DNA from: Setophaga petechia
Lineage: Eukaryota > Chordata > Aves > Passeriformes > Parulidae
Direction of reading: 5' to 3'
NCBI GenBank assembly: GCA_024362935.1
Contig: JANCRA010000012.1
Location: 8,122,001-8,186,000, forward strand
Length of the DNA: 64,000 nucleotides
Shown here: one piece after another, positions 11,901-23,900 of the stretch
Position numbering within the stretch: the stretch's first letter is position 1
Layout: each line of letters begins with the position of its first letter
Position numbers and translations under genes: made by a program
The notes under the pieces: model-generated
What the model saw: only the letters and a program-made list of their open reading frames with translations
What the model was told of the DNA's origin: nothing
Database searches by the model: none

Positions 11901-14900
11901 TCTCCCTCATATTTGGGCAGCAAGAGCTGAGCAGCCTTCCAGGAGAAAATATCCCAGGGCTTCCCCACGCCCGGGCTGGAGGCTGTGGAAGGGGGGGGTG
12001 GGTGCAGAGCTGGCTCTTGCCCTACCTGCAGTCCTCCAATTTCCTTTTCCTACCCCAGGACAGTAAAGACAGGGATATCTCTTACCCTACAAGCTGCCTT
12101 CTCCCGCCTGAGCTCCCTGAATTTCTGTACCGTTTGCCAAGCAATAAAATGAACTGCAGAAACAAACCAGCTCATTAAAAACAAAAATTGCATATTAGTT
12201 TGGTGGGGTTTTTGGTTTTTTCTTTTAATCCTTCCTCTGCCTGTTTTACTTTTCTGGTTATGCTTTTGGCATGCTTTCATACACAAAACAAGGCAGCAAG
12301 GGTTTCTCAAACAGCAGTCCTACCCGAAACCTTAAAGCCAGCTGGACAGGGTGGGATTTCTGCAAATTCATTGGCAGCAGCTGTCTTATTGTATATGAAA
12401 AAGAAAAAAAGTAATATTTGTAACAGTTTTGCTGCCTGTTAAAGAAAGATTTTCACTAAATCCTTTTTAACCATTTAAATCAACTGCTTGCAGCCAGCAG
12501 TTCTCTTCCAGCATTCCAGATAATTCATGTTTTTTGCAACAGACTTGGCAGCATTCGCACAAAAAAGTTTCTTAGCTCATAAGGTCATGAAAATGTCCTT
12601 CAACAATAAAAAACAAATGATTCTTTCTGTCCAATTCATGTTTTCAGGCATACAGCATAAGGGACCATTGCTGCATGCTTCACAGAAGGTTACAGCTGGT
12701 CAAAAATTTAAGTGCCTTATTGTTTTATTATTTTCATTTCTTACCCTTTCTCCTCTCTGTAAATCTTGATTTTATTTTTTATTTCCAACTACAGTATAAT
12801 TAGTATCCAGCTGCTTCGAGAGCTCTTTTTACAAGGCAAAATAATATTTCTGGCTGTTTTTCTTCCTTTCTGTGTAGAGTCCTTAACCACAGGTAGTCAT
12901 ACAGCAGTTTGGAAAACTTTTTTCCTCTCACCATTTTCTTAACCTTTGGGACTGCAAAGAAGGGCTGTGATAGTCGCTTTAGGAGTGTCTCAAAACTAGG
13001 TTATAAAGGAGCTGTTCTTGTGGACAGGAGAGTCCAGAGTGAGTGAAAAATGGTGGGGAATGGCCCCCACCAGGCATCAGTGAGACTGGGGCTGTTAGGG
13101 CTGCAGAAGCTTGTGCTGCTGCCAGAGAGGCTGGGGTGGGGGAGAACAGCCACCACACACATCTGGGCTCAGCATCCCCAGCTGCACTGGGGCTTTGGTG
13201 CCAGGGCCCAGCTTGTGGTGGTCCCAGCCATGCCTCTGTCTCAAGCAGCGCTGCGGGCTCAGGCTCTGGGTGTAGCGTTGGGTGCTGATCACACGCAGGA
13301 ATCCCACGTGTGATACTCTTCAGCAGGTTCTTGGTGTCTCCCTCTCTACCTCAGGCACACACTGAACCATCATATTCCTTTTCCACTACAGAACCAAGTG
13401 GTAAAGAAAATAGTCTCATGCCAACAACTTTGGCAAAAGCTCTTCATGTAGAGACTGGCAGGTATCCTTGTTAGCTGAACACCTTCTTTTCTCTGCCCCT
13501 GCAGGTTTGGAAAACGTGACTATCCAGCTGGACCTGGAGGCTGAGTTTCATTTCACTCATCTCATTATGACCTTCAAGGTAAGGAAGCCACAGCCTTACC
13601 CTGAACCCTAAAACATGAGGAAATAAGAGGTCTCATAATCCTTCACATCTTTTTGATATTTTGGATTTGGGCTTTGTCTGAGCTGTTTGGCCTGAATTTT
13701 TCAGAGCTGCCAACCATTAACCAGTGCTGATGTCATGCAGAAAGGCTGGGTTCTGATTTGTGTTTGAACTCCAGTGAGGTTGCAGAAGGAGTCATGCTGA
13801 AGCTGGGTTTGTGTTGGTGTGTCTCTGGTGGTTGTATTCTAGAAGATTGTTAGCTAAGTCATATAGTAGCAAGGGTTTTTTTCCTGAAAAAAGTTGGCCA
13901 TGGTATCAGTTTTCATTTGGCAAATGGAAAGTCTTCAGGAAGAAGGAACATCTGTACACAAAGTGTCTTTGTTTTTTTACAAACAGATGTCTTGGAATGG
14001 TAGCTTATGTCCCGTACATCCTAAATGTTCTTCCCATGTGGACAAATTAATCTCTTCATTTTTACGCATCAGCTTTCTAGGACAGCTGGTTCCTCTTTCC
14101 TGTGGCATCAACAAGGATTTCTCCCTGTGACTTAAGGTGGTCATTTCTACTGAAGCCAGCAGTGAGGGACCCCAAAAAAACCCCTGTCACTGCAGCCATT
14201 GTACCCCAGTGCTGGGGCTTGTTCTGCTGTCAGGAGGAAGACTGCAGGGGAAAGATAGTTTTAATGATGCCTTGTGGCCTTTGTGTGGTAGACAGTTGAG
14301 CTGCCTTATTTCTGGGTTGCTACATTTTTTTGTTGGGTGAGATACTACTTTCTAAGTTGGGTGATATTTTCAGCCAGGAAGCAGAGAGAAATTTTTTTCC
14401 AGCTGCGACTGAAATGCTTTTGTGCTTGGCTCTGGGAGGTCCCCCACTGAATACATAAAACTAAGGAAGAAATTGCTGGCATTTCTTGGTAGGTACAAGC
14501 TAGGGTTAAATAAATATCTGGTTTTTGAAAGGCAGCACAAAAATGAAAACATGATTTTATTTAGGTCAGAGGGATTAAAAATATTATCAGAACTTTATTA
14601 GTTTGTTGTTCTAGAGTTGGATACATGTAGGTAAGAAGGACGCTGGTTTGGTGAAGTGGATGCAGCCTGCCAGAGTCTGGGCATGGCCAGCTGGAGAAGG
14701 GTCACTGGGGATGGGGGGAATCAAATGCACCATGAGTGGATGAAGCTGAACCTCTCCATCTCCATAAGGGACGTTTTCTTAAGGCAACACAGAGGACAGC
14801 TGGCACTGGACATCAGAGGTGCTGCAAAAGGTCATGTGGTCAGGCAAAGAGAGGAAGTGCTGGGGCTTCTCTGAGCTTCAGTGGTAACTGCTCAGCAGTA

Positions 14901-17900
14901 GCTTCTGGGTGTCAGAGCGGGATGGGGAGCAGTGGCAGTAGCCTCCTGCTCCCTACAGTAGCAGAGGAGGCCCATTAGGTCCTTTGTAAAAGATCAGGTG
15001 AAGAGGTACAGCAAGGAAGAAGGCTCTGCTGCTTTCCACTAGCTGTGGGAAAAAAATATTTTTGTCTCTGTAGTGTCCTGCTTTAACCCCCACTTTTCAG
15101 AAAGGGTTTGGAATAAAAAAAATTTACAAGTTTTCTTGTTTAAATGTATTTAAGCACTTGGCCACTGGGTGCCATCTTTTGAAGATGGGTAGTAGTCTAT
15201 GGTTTGATGAGTGTTATTTCATGTATCTGCCTCTGGGAAGAAAGTAGAATATCAGCAGAAAAGTATTTCTGATATTTCCACATATGGGAAACTGTTGGTG
15301 CAAGGAGAGAGATTAAAATCCAGACATGTGAATTGCTCACACTACTAAGATTTAATGTAAATGCAAATAATAATTAACCAAATGAAATCTCTTGTTTTTC
15401 TTACCGTTAGACATTCCGTCCTGCTGCAATGTTGATTGAAAGATCATCTGACTTTGGACAGACTTGGCACGTTTACAGGTATTTTGCATACGACTGTGAG
15501 AGCTCCTTTCCTGGGATTTCAACTGGACCCATGAAGAAAGTGGATGATATAATCTGTGATTCCCGATACTCTGACATTGAACCTTCAACAGAGGGAGAGG
15601 TCAGAGACAGTTTCTCTAATATGTTTGTTGTTAGACTTTTTCCTTACAAATTCAGATTCTTTTATTTTTGAAGCTGAATCTTTCATTGTTTGATTTTTCC
15701 TCCAGGTAATATATCGTGTTCTAGATCCTGCTTTTCGAATTGAAGATCCATACAGTCCGAGGATTCAGAGTATGTATGCAGTTGTCTTTCAGGCTGATTT
15801 GAGAGCATTTCAGCACTTACTTGCTTAGGAAAACCAGTAATCCACTAAGTCATGCATTATCCCCAATAGCAATTCTGAAGTCATATGCATATCTCTGTGT
15901 ATGGCTCCTTTTCCTGACTCAGGCAGTGATGTGTGGGGAAATAAAGACCAATGTTGTGAATACAAGAGATTCCTCTTGCACACTTCTTTTTCTTAATTGA
16001 TATGGGATTTATTTTCATTAAAGACCCCTTTCCCCAAAATACATGCAGTTGCCAAGAGATACCTTGGAATGCGATCCTATAATTGTAGAGTATTCAGAAA
16101 GCAAATGAAGAGAGCTACAAAGGTACTTATTTCATTGTGCATTTCTAGCTAAAATCAATGAGGTCATGTTTTATTTTTCAGAACAAGGTAGTGACTTTGG
16201 AACAGTTGGCCATGGTAGCACTGCATGGCTGGACCACTCAGACGTGCTCATAAACCACAACTTGCTGTAGTGTTCATGCATGGTCATGGCAATGCATGAG
16301 AGATCTGTTTCTCAGTGTGACCTTAAGAGAAACCTTGTGGGATGTTTGGCCTGAGGGAAATGCAGTGCTGGCCTTATCCTGACCTCTGATTTAATATGCA
16401 TTCTCAGGTTGGGTTCATGTCCTTCAGTGTAAAGCTAGTGGAGCAAAAGGAAATATGTGAAGTAGAGGAGTGTCTGCTTGTTGCTATGAGTTTAGTGTTG
16501 TTTTTTTTCTTTACTCAGCATTTTAAAGGAGAAACTGCTTTCATGGGCTTGAAGTGCTTTGTCAAGCCTAGTTCAAGGCTATAAGAAATTACATAGGATT
16601 CACAATATCAAAGTAGACATGTGGATGGTATTAATTACTGCAATATTGTATTCCCGTGGATTATTCCTCAAGAAATTCTTTGTATTTGGTCAGTGATGGG
16701 GTGTTATTTCTTTCCACAAAATGTAACTAATTACATTTCGTAGGAAAGTTGGGCGTGTACAAAAGAAGAATTATTTGCCTTTGTTTCCAGCTTAGACTTT
16801 TTCCAAAAGTCTCATAACTCTAATGGCTCTTGGTCCTCTTGGCAGCAGTTTCTTGATATCAAGTCCTTACCATCTTATATTTTAAAACCCCGAAGAACCA
16901 GTGTCTTTTAGGCAGTGCTTTTCTCCTTGCCTTTAATGTTTGTGTATATGCCTGTGCATGTTTATAGTAAAATAGACTATTATTTTAAATTATGTTTAAA
17001 CTGACTTACACAGTTATCAACCTGTAGTAAAATAATGTAATTTCTTTTTTTTTTTTTTTAATTTGGGGAGTATGAAGTGATGTGTAGGTGCTGAAATCAA
17101 ATCTGATCTAATCTGCCCATAGGAAACATGCTTAGGAAGTCACTCCTGGCTTCCTCCCATTCAAAATATTATCTGTAAATAATTCCAAAACGGGCTTGCT
17201 GGTTAGGTATTTTGTGTGTGTCCCCTGCAGACCTATTGAAGATCACAAATCTGAGAGTCAAATTTGTCAAGCTGCACACGCTGGGAGACAACCTCTTGGA
17301 CTCCAGGATGGAGATCCGAGAGAAGTACTACTATGCCATCTACGACATGGTGGTCCGCGGGAACTGCTTCTGCTACGGGCACGCCAGCGAGTGCGCGCCC
17401 GTGGAGGGCTTGGATGAGGAGGTGGAAGGAATGGTAAATATTCACACTCTTCTTGTCTCTGCCTCTTTTAAACGATTTGAACACGAATGTAAAGATGACG
17501 CTCTGTCCCTCACCTCTGCACGCTTGATTTTCAAACAGCAAAGCTGTTATAATTATTCCTCCGTGGTAAACGCATCTGTCATTATTGGTATTAACCAAAC
17601 ACATATCTCAGATTAGGTGATAATTGTTTTAACATTCCTTTTCTGATTGTGTTACAGAGCTGATGAAACTGAAAGGTAGGAATGAAGAGAGGGAGTGTAA
17701 CCTTCCTTATTAGGTCAGAGGCCAGTGTATGACTTGACTTGGTTACCTTAAAATTGAAGTGGAATAGAGGCATCAAAGGCTGAAAGACTTGTGAATCAAA
17801 CATAACCTGTGTTTGTATTAGTTGTTACCAGCTGAGAAGTCGAGATTGTAGCCCTAATAAACACAGGCCCAGAAGGAAAACCCTGATTGCCTCCATGGTA

Positions 17901-20900
17901 TGCTGCTGCACAAGTGCCACATCCCTTCTGGGGTCTGCTTTTCCCCATGCTTTTTGCATGACAAGCCATAATAGCACCCTGTTAATGGGTGAGTTATTAA
18001 CTGGTTGGAGATGTGGGATGGGGTTGTGGGCTGTCCAGGGCTGCAGGATGCCATCGAGCCAGGCATGCTCCACTGCCCTGTGTTTGGATGAGTGTCTCCA
18101 CTCAAGCTTTGCCTTTAGCATAGTGGCTACAGTGCTGGTAGTGCCAGTGGTCTGTGGCAGCAGCTGTCACACAACCACTCTTGGTCTGCTTGGTGCTTGT
18201 TCCGTGCAGTAGGCAAAGCCTGGGGCTGATGGATAATCGCCATCCAAACTGGCTGTTATCTTTGCTCTGAGAACCCAGGCAGGGCTGGAAAGAGGGCACT
18301 GGGCTAGTGACCTGCTGATGTAAATAGATGCATGTTAATAGCTAATTAACAGCTAATAAACAGCTAACTTTTGGTTCCAAGAGGCTTCTGTGATTATTGG
18401 GGCAGAACTGTGCTCTCCTTATTTATTTCTGAAAGCATTTGTTCTGGCACTAGTTCCAGTAAGGAAAGAAGGACAAATTTGTATGAGGACACCTGGGCAG
18501 GTGAAGGACATTCCTATGGCCCTTTATGCCTTTTCTAAATGCAGTTACATCGATTAGAGTCTCCAAAAGTTTATGTCCATTATGTGCTAGCTTTATTTTG
18601 CATTCATTGTAGAATGTTTTTTTTTTCCTTTTTCATTTATATCTAACTCTTTTTTCATTCTTTTTTTTCCCTTTTTTTTTTTTTTTTCAATTACAGGTTC
18701 ATGGTCACTGCATGTGCAGACATAATACCAAAGGATTAAACTGTGAGCAGTGTATGGATTTCTACCATGACTTACCTTGGCGCCCCGCTGAAGGTCGCAA
18801 TAGTAACGCATGCAAAAGTGAGTTGGAGTAAAATGCAGAGCTGGGTGCCATGAGCGTTACAGGCTGTTACTTGTGTGTAAAATTCTTCATGTCTGGTTGA
18901 CAGTGGTGTGTCCTTTCTGCAGACTTGCACTTCCCCCAGGACTCTTACTCTTCTTTCTGTCTTTGTTTTTTGGTTGACACTGCTGTTTGTTTTCTGCGGA
19001 GTTGCACTCGCCGCAGAACTCTCACTCTGCTTTCTGTCTTTGTCACAGAGTGCAACTGCAATGGCCACTCCAGCCAATGCCACTTTGACATGGCAGTGTA
19101 CATGACAACGGGGAACACCAGCGGGGGAGTGTGTGATGACTGCCAGCACAACACCGTGGGCCGCAACTGTGAGCAGTGCAAGCCCTTCTACTTCCAACAC
19201 CCCGAGAGAGACCTGCGGGACCCCGACGTCTGTGAGCGTAAGTGCAGCCCCACTCCGCAGGGTAGGAATGGCCTTGGGATCCCTGAGGAGATCCCAGGTG
19301 GGCCTTGGGATCCCTGAGGAAGCCTCCAAGTGGCTGTCTTGGAGGTCTTGAGGGAGCCTGCTGGGTTTTGTTTTCTCTTTGAGAATCTGGGAATTTACCT
19401 GGTCCTTATGTGTCCAACCCATGTCATGTCTAATACTTGCAAGAGTGACAGTCTTTCTACACAGCAGCTGAATTTCAGTAATTCAGTGTGAGACTTGGCC
19501 TTTCATTTTGTAGCAGTTAATAACACACGTGTGGTGCTGCCTTCTTAGCTTGCAACTGTGACCCAGCTGGCTCCCAGAATGGTGGGATCTGTGACCGCTA
19601 CACTGATTTCTCCACCGGCCTCATTGCCGGACAGTGCCGTTGTAAATTATTTGTCGAGGGGGAGCGTTGTGACCTCTGCAAAGAAGGTTTCTATGGCCTG
19701 AGTGCTGATGACCCAGCGGGCTGTCAGTGTGAGTAAAAACATATGTTCCTTTGTGTGTGATCAAAAGCTCCTTGAGGGGCTGTTAGTGCCAGGAGAAGCT
19801 GGTTTGTGGGATGGATTTTTTTTTCCTTTTTTTCATGTTTTGCCTAAAGGGAAAAACATTACTCTAGATTTGATGTAGGTTGGAGTCCACCAGCCCTTAA
19901 AATGCAGTTTACCATTTGATCCTTCTGATGTATTCAGTGGAAATAGCATAATCCTCCTTGTTTCTTTTCAATTATGAGCCTTTAGACCAGGGAGGTTTTA
20001 CTGGGATGGGTGGTGGGCAAAGAAGGAAATTAATTTCTGTAATGGGGAATTCAGGGGAAAATTTAATGTATATATTTAAGTTGCACACTGTCTAAAATAG
20101 GACTCCAGTCCTGCTTTTGACCTGCCTGTTTGTATTTCCATGTAGCTTGTGCCTGTAATCCTCTGGGTACCCACCCCGGGGGCAATCCTTGTGATCCGGA
20201 GACAGGAAACTGCTATTGTAAGCGTCTGGTGACAGGAAAGCAGTGCAATCAATGTCTGGCAAGTAGTTCACTGTAAAATCAATTGGGAGACACTGGTGTG
20301 AGGGGGGCTGGAGTGTGGGAAGCATGGAGCAAGGTGCTGGTCACTTTCTCTGACTGCCTACTAGCCCATGCCTGGCATTTAGGATGTAGAGGGCACCTTG
20401 AGATGTCAGCAGCCATGAAGTGTGCTGTGTTTTGGGGAGCTGGGATGCATGTGGGGGCAGACCGGAGCATCCAGTCTAATTCCTGGGACCATAAGGGGTG
20501 AGACACTGGGATACCTGTGGTTGCTCTGAAAATTAGGGTTCTAGGGCAGTTCTGCTGAAGTCCTTGATGGGGTGAAAGACAAAATGGTCAGGTCAGGGAA
20601 ACTGTTACCAAAAAAATGGTTTTCTAACAAGCCATTATTTTAGGCAGGGATTATTTCACACGCATACATTTCCACGTAGTGTTTATGCATGCTGGAGTGT
20701 TATAGAAACATGCTGTCAGATAGCTGGATGTGTTTGTACAAACACTGGGAAACTCTTATCTAGCAGTGAATTGCATGGAAAAACCAGTCTGTCTGTCTAT
20801 CCAGCAAGCAAGTTGCACAGTAGCAGCCCTGCAAGGGCAGTGCCCTACACGAATACCCACTGCCCCATGTGTGGCTCTCTTGCCCTTGAGAAGGTCAGCA

Positions 20901-23900
20901 AGGTGGGAGGAGAGCAGGTAGGGAAGTGCTATTGGTGCTTGTGGGAGTAGACCCACAGCCAGGGGAGCAGGATCCATGGGTGGTGGGGCAGTCTGGGACA
21001 GCTTGGGCTGAGTGTTTAGAAGTGTTCCTTTGGGTGAGATGGAACTAAGTGAGCCCCCGGTGACAGTGCTGGTGATGTTTGCTCCTGCAGCCTGAGCACT
21101 GGGGCCTGAGCAATGACATGGACGGATGCCGGCCGTGCGACTGCGACCAGGGCGGAGCGCTGAACAACAAGTGAGTCTCTGCCCGGTCACCCTCCTGTGA
21201 TCACCCACTTCACCCAGCTTGATGGCTTTGTAACCACAGCATCCAGGGCTCAATGTGCTCTGGGGGAGCATGTTTGATACCCATCTTTCTGCTTCAGGAG
21301 GTGGTAGATCTTGATTGCAGCAAGGGTGGCAGGGGCATCCATGTCTTTTCTGTGCTGAACAATCTCTTTTGGTGCCACTGGTGCAAGTGAACATGTAAAA
21401 TGTTTTTGGTGTAGCTCTGCCTTTGTCAGCCAGGGTAGGAAGTAGATATGGATTAAACTCTTCCTTGACTGTAACCCAGGGTATGGTCCATGTCAAAGCT
21501 TTGCTCTTTCAGGATGAAAGCAGCACTTGGGCATGACATAGACATGGACAGTGACATGGACATGCTGGTCTTGCTTTGCTCCCAAATCACCCTTGGCCAA
21601 TCTGTCTGCCCACTGGTGCTAAGGGAAGCACTAGCTGCACAGCACTGCTTTGTTGCCCCAGTGGTGCTGCATGGAGTAGGATGTGGGCCTGGAAGTGCCC
21701 ACTGGGGAGATGGACGTTTTTTAGAGAAAATCGTAAGTTTTGAGTATGCATCCATCAGTATCAGCATGGAAAGTCATGGCTTAGTTGCCCTGTCAGTGGG
21801 GTGCTGGGTAGCCAGACTGCTGCTCTGACCAGAGCAGTTCTCTGTGTGCTAGGTGTGCGTCCAACCTGTGGCTTGTCATCAGCAGCATGTTCTTTTGCTT
21901 TTTTTTTTTCTCCCCTCTCCCCTTCCTTTCGCAAACCCTTTGAAATGTCATGCTTTTGTCTAAAGCCACGGAAGTTTCCCAAGGGGGTCAGAGAGCTGTT
22001 TCCCACTGAAGCCCATGGGGCCACAGTGGAGGAGTGTGGGATCATCTTGGTGTGTCTCCCATAGGTCATCATAGCCTACAGACACCCATCTGCATCAGGG
22101 ATTGCCGTGGGAATGTCCCACGGGCCGTCTCTCCTGTCTGCTCCCGAGTGAATCATTAGCCCTTGGCAGACAGCAGTGTGGATCTTAGGGATTATTTACT
22201 CCCCCATGCTCGCTGCCTGCGCACAGATGGGTTACACCACACAGCTCAGAGCAGCTCCCCAGCACAGATGGGTTACACCACACAGCTCAGAGCAGCTCCC
22301 CAGCACAGATGGGTTACACCACACAGCTCAGAGCAGCTCCCCAGCACAGATGGGTTACACCACACAGCTCAGAGCAGCTCCCCAGCACAGATGGGTTACA
22401 CCACACAGCTCAGAGCAGCTCCCCAGCACAGAAGGGTTCTACCACACAGCTCAGAGCAGCCTCCCAGCACAGAAGGGTTCTACCACACAGCTCAGAGCAG
22501 CTCCCCCAGCACAGCCACTCCCAGGGCTTTGGGGTAACAGCGCAGCCATGGCCCAGCCTGTTTCCCATGCACTGAGCCTGGAGATTGCAAAACCAATGTG
22601 GGGAGGGGAGGTGCAGCATCCTGGCAGGGGCAGGCAGCAGCTGTGCTCCCGTCCAGCCACAGGAGCACTGCAGAGCCCAGCTCTGGCTCCTGGCTTTGCT
22701 CTCTCACGTCATTGGGAAGGGGGAGCTGTGCTCTCCTTGGGGCTCCTCTCCTCAGCTGCTGAATTGCTGTTTCCTGGCTCCCTGTCAGGGTGTGGGATGC
22801 TGTGCCTCACCCAAAATTCATCCCTGTGGTGTAACCCAGGTGGTGGAGTTATTGTCTCCCCAGAGGGGAAGCTTCCCAGCTCCTCTTCTGGGACAGCTAA
22901 GGCAGTTCTGGCATCTCAAAGTGAACATTTAAGAGAATCTCTACGACTTCAAGAAAACAGTTTAAGTTAAAAATTACTCTTTGTCTGGAGACTTGAGGAG
23001 TCTGGAGATTGTTCATGGAAACTAGAGGCATTTACCTTTAGAAAATGTTTTTAAATCCCACTCAAATTTAAAGAAAGAGGTGTATTTTGGTGCACCAAAA
23101 AACCTTCCTTTTAAGAAGTGCGATTGGGTGTGTGCAAAATTACAATGTTCTCAAGGGTTCTTTTTGATGCAGGACAGACCCTCTAGGGATAATAAAACAG
23201 CCAAAGGCAGTTTGGGGATAGAACTGTATTGATAAAGAAAATGTCTCATTGTGAAAGAAGGGGAAATCTGTGTGTCACTCTGGACAGACCTTGAGTCAGG
23301 GTGATGGCCCTGACTGCCCTGTGTCACTGGTTGTGTCTGTCCTACTCTAGAGCAGCCAGGGATGGTTTTCCTCTCTGTGTCGCTGCTGATGGTGACCTGT
23401 CTGGATGCTCTGCAGCAAGTGAGAGCAGCTCAGCATCCTAGGACATGTAGGGTCATGCCTGAGACCATAGAAACAAATGCACTGTCTGTGTGGCTTGCAA
23501 GCTTGGAGCCCAAGCCTGCCCTCGGCTTCAGGGCAGATGCGCCTGTTGGCTGTGTCTGGTAGCAAGTAAAGCTCCCAGAGCTCCTGTGTCCCAGGGAATC
23601 ACTGCATCCATAGCATGAAATCCTCTTGCCATCCAAACAGAGGAAACTACTTGCAAACTGCTTGCTGGAAATGTTCCTGGTCCGTGCTTGCTTCCAGCCT
23701 GAGCCTGTTTGGAGAGTGATAGTTGGGTTGAGCCAGGTCTACCTGTGACTGTGCTGCCGTGTTAGTAGTGCAGAGCCCAAGAGCTTCTCCTGTGTGCTGT
23801 GTTCAGAAGTGCTTCTCCTCCTGCGTCATTTAAAATGTCATAGCTCCATCACTGTCTCAGCATAGCCAAGATCTGTTGTAAATTCATTGCTCTTCCATTC

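Noticed and set aside
18772..19422. 216-aa minus-strand open frame
   Set aside because: It is antisense to LAMB1 exons 8 and 9 and the 77-bp duplication; it has no homology and no gene-like context.
20259..20264. GT donor at 20263 as the end of LAMB1 exon 11
   Set aside because: It would add four bases, shift the frame and meet TGA at once in exon 12, whereas the GC donor restores the conserved protein exactly.
20756..21496. 246-aa minus-strand open frame
   Set aside because: Mostly intronic and antisense to LAMB1 exon 12; no recognisable domain or start context.
22163..22970. Plus-strand open frames of 124, 264 and 88 aa encoding repeated HSSEQ/QLRAAPQ motifs
   Set aside because: They come from the 41-bp minisatellite being read in different frames inside a LAMB1 intron; no splice or homology support.
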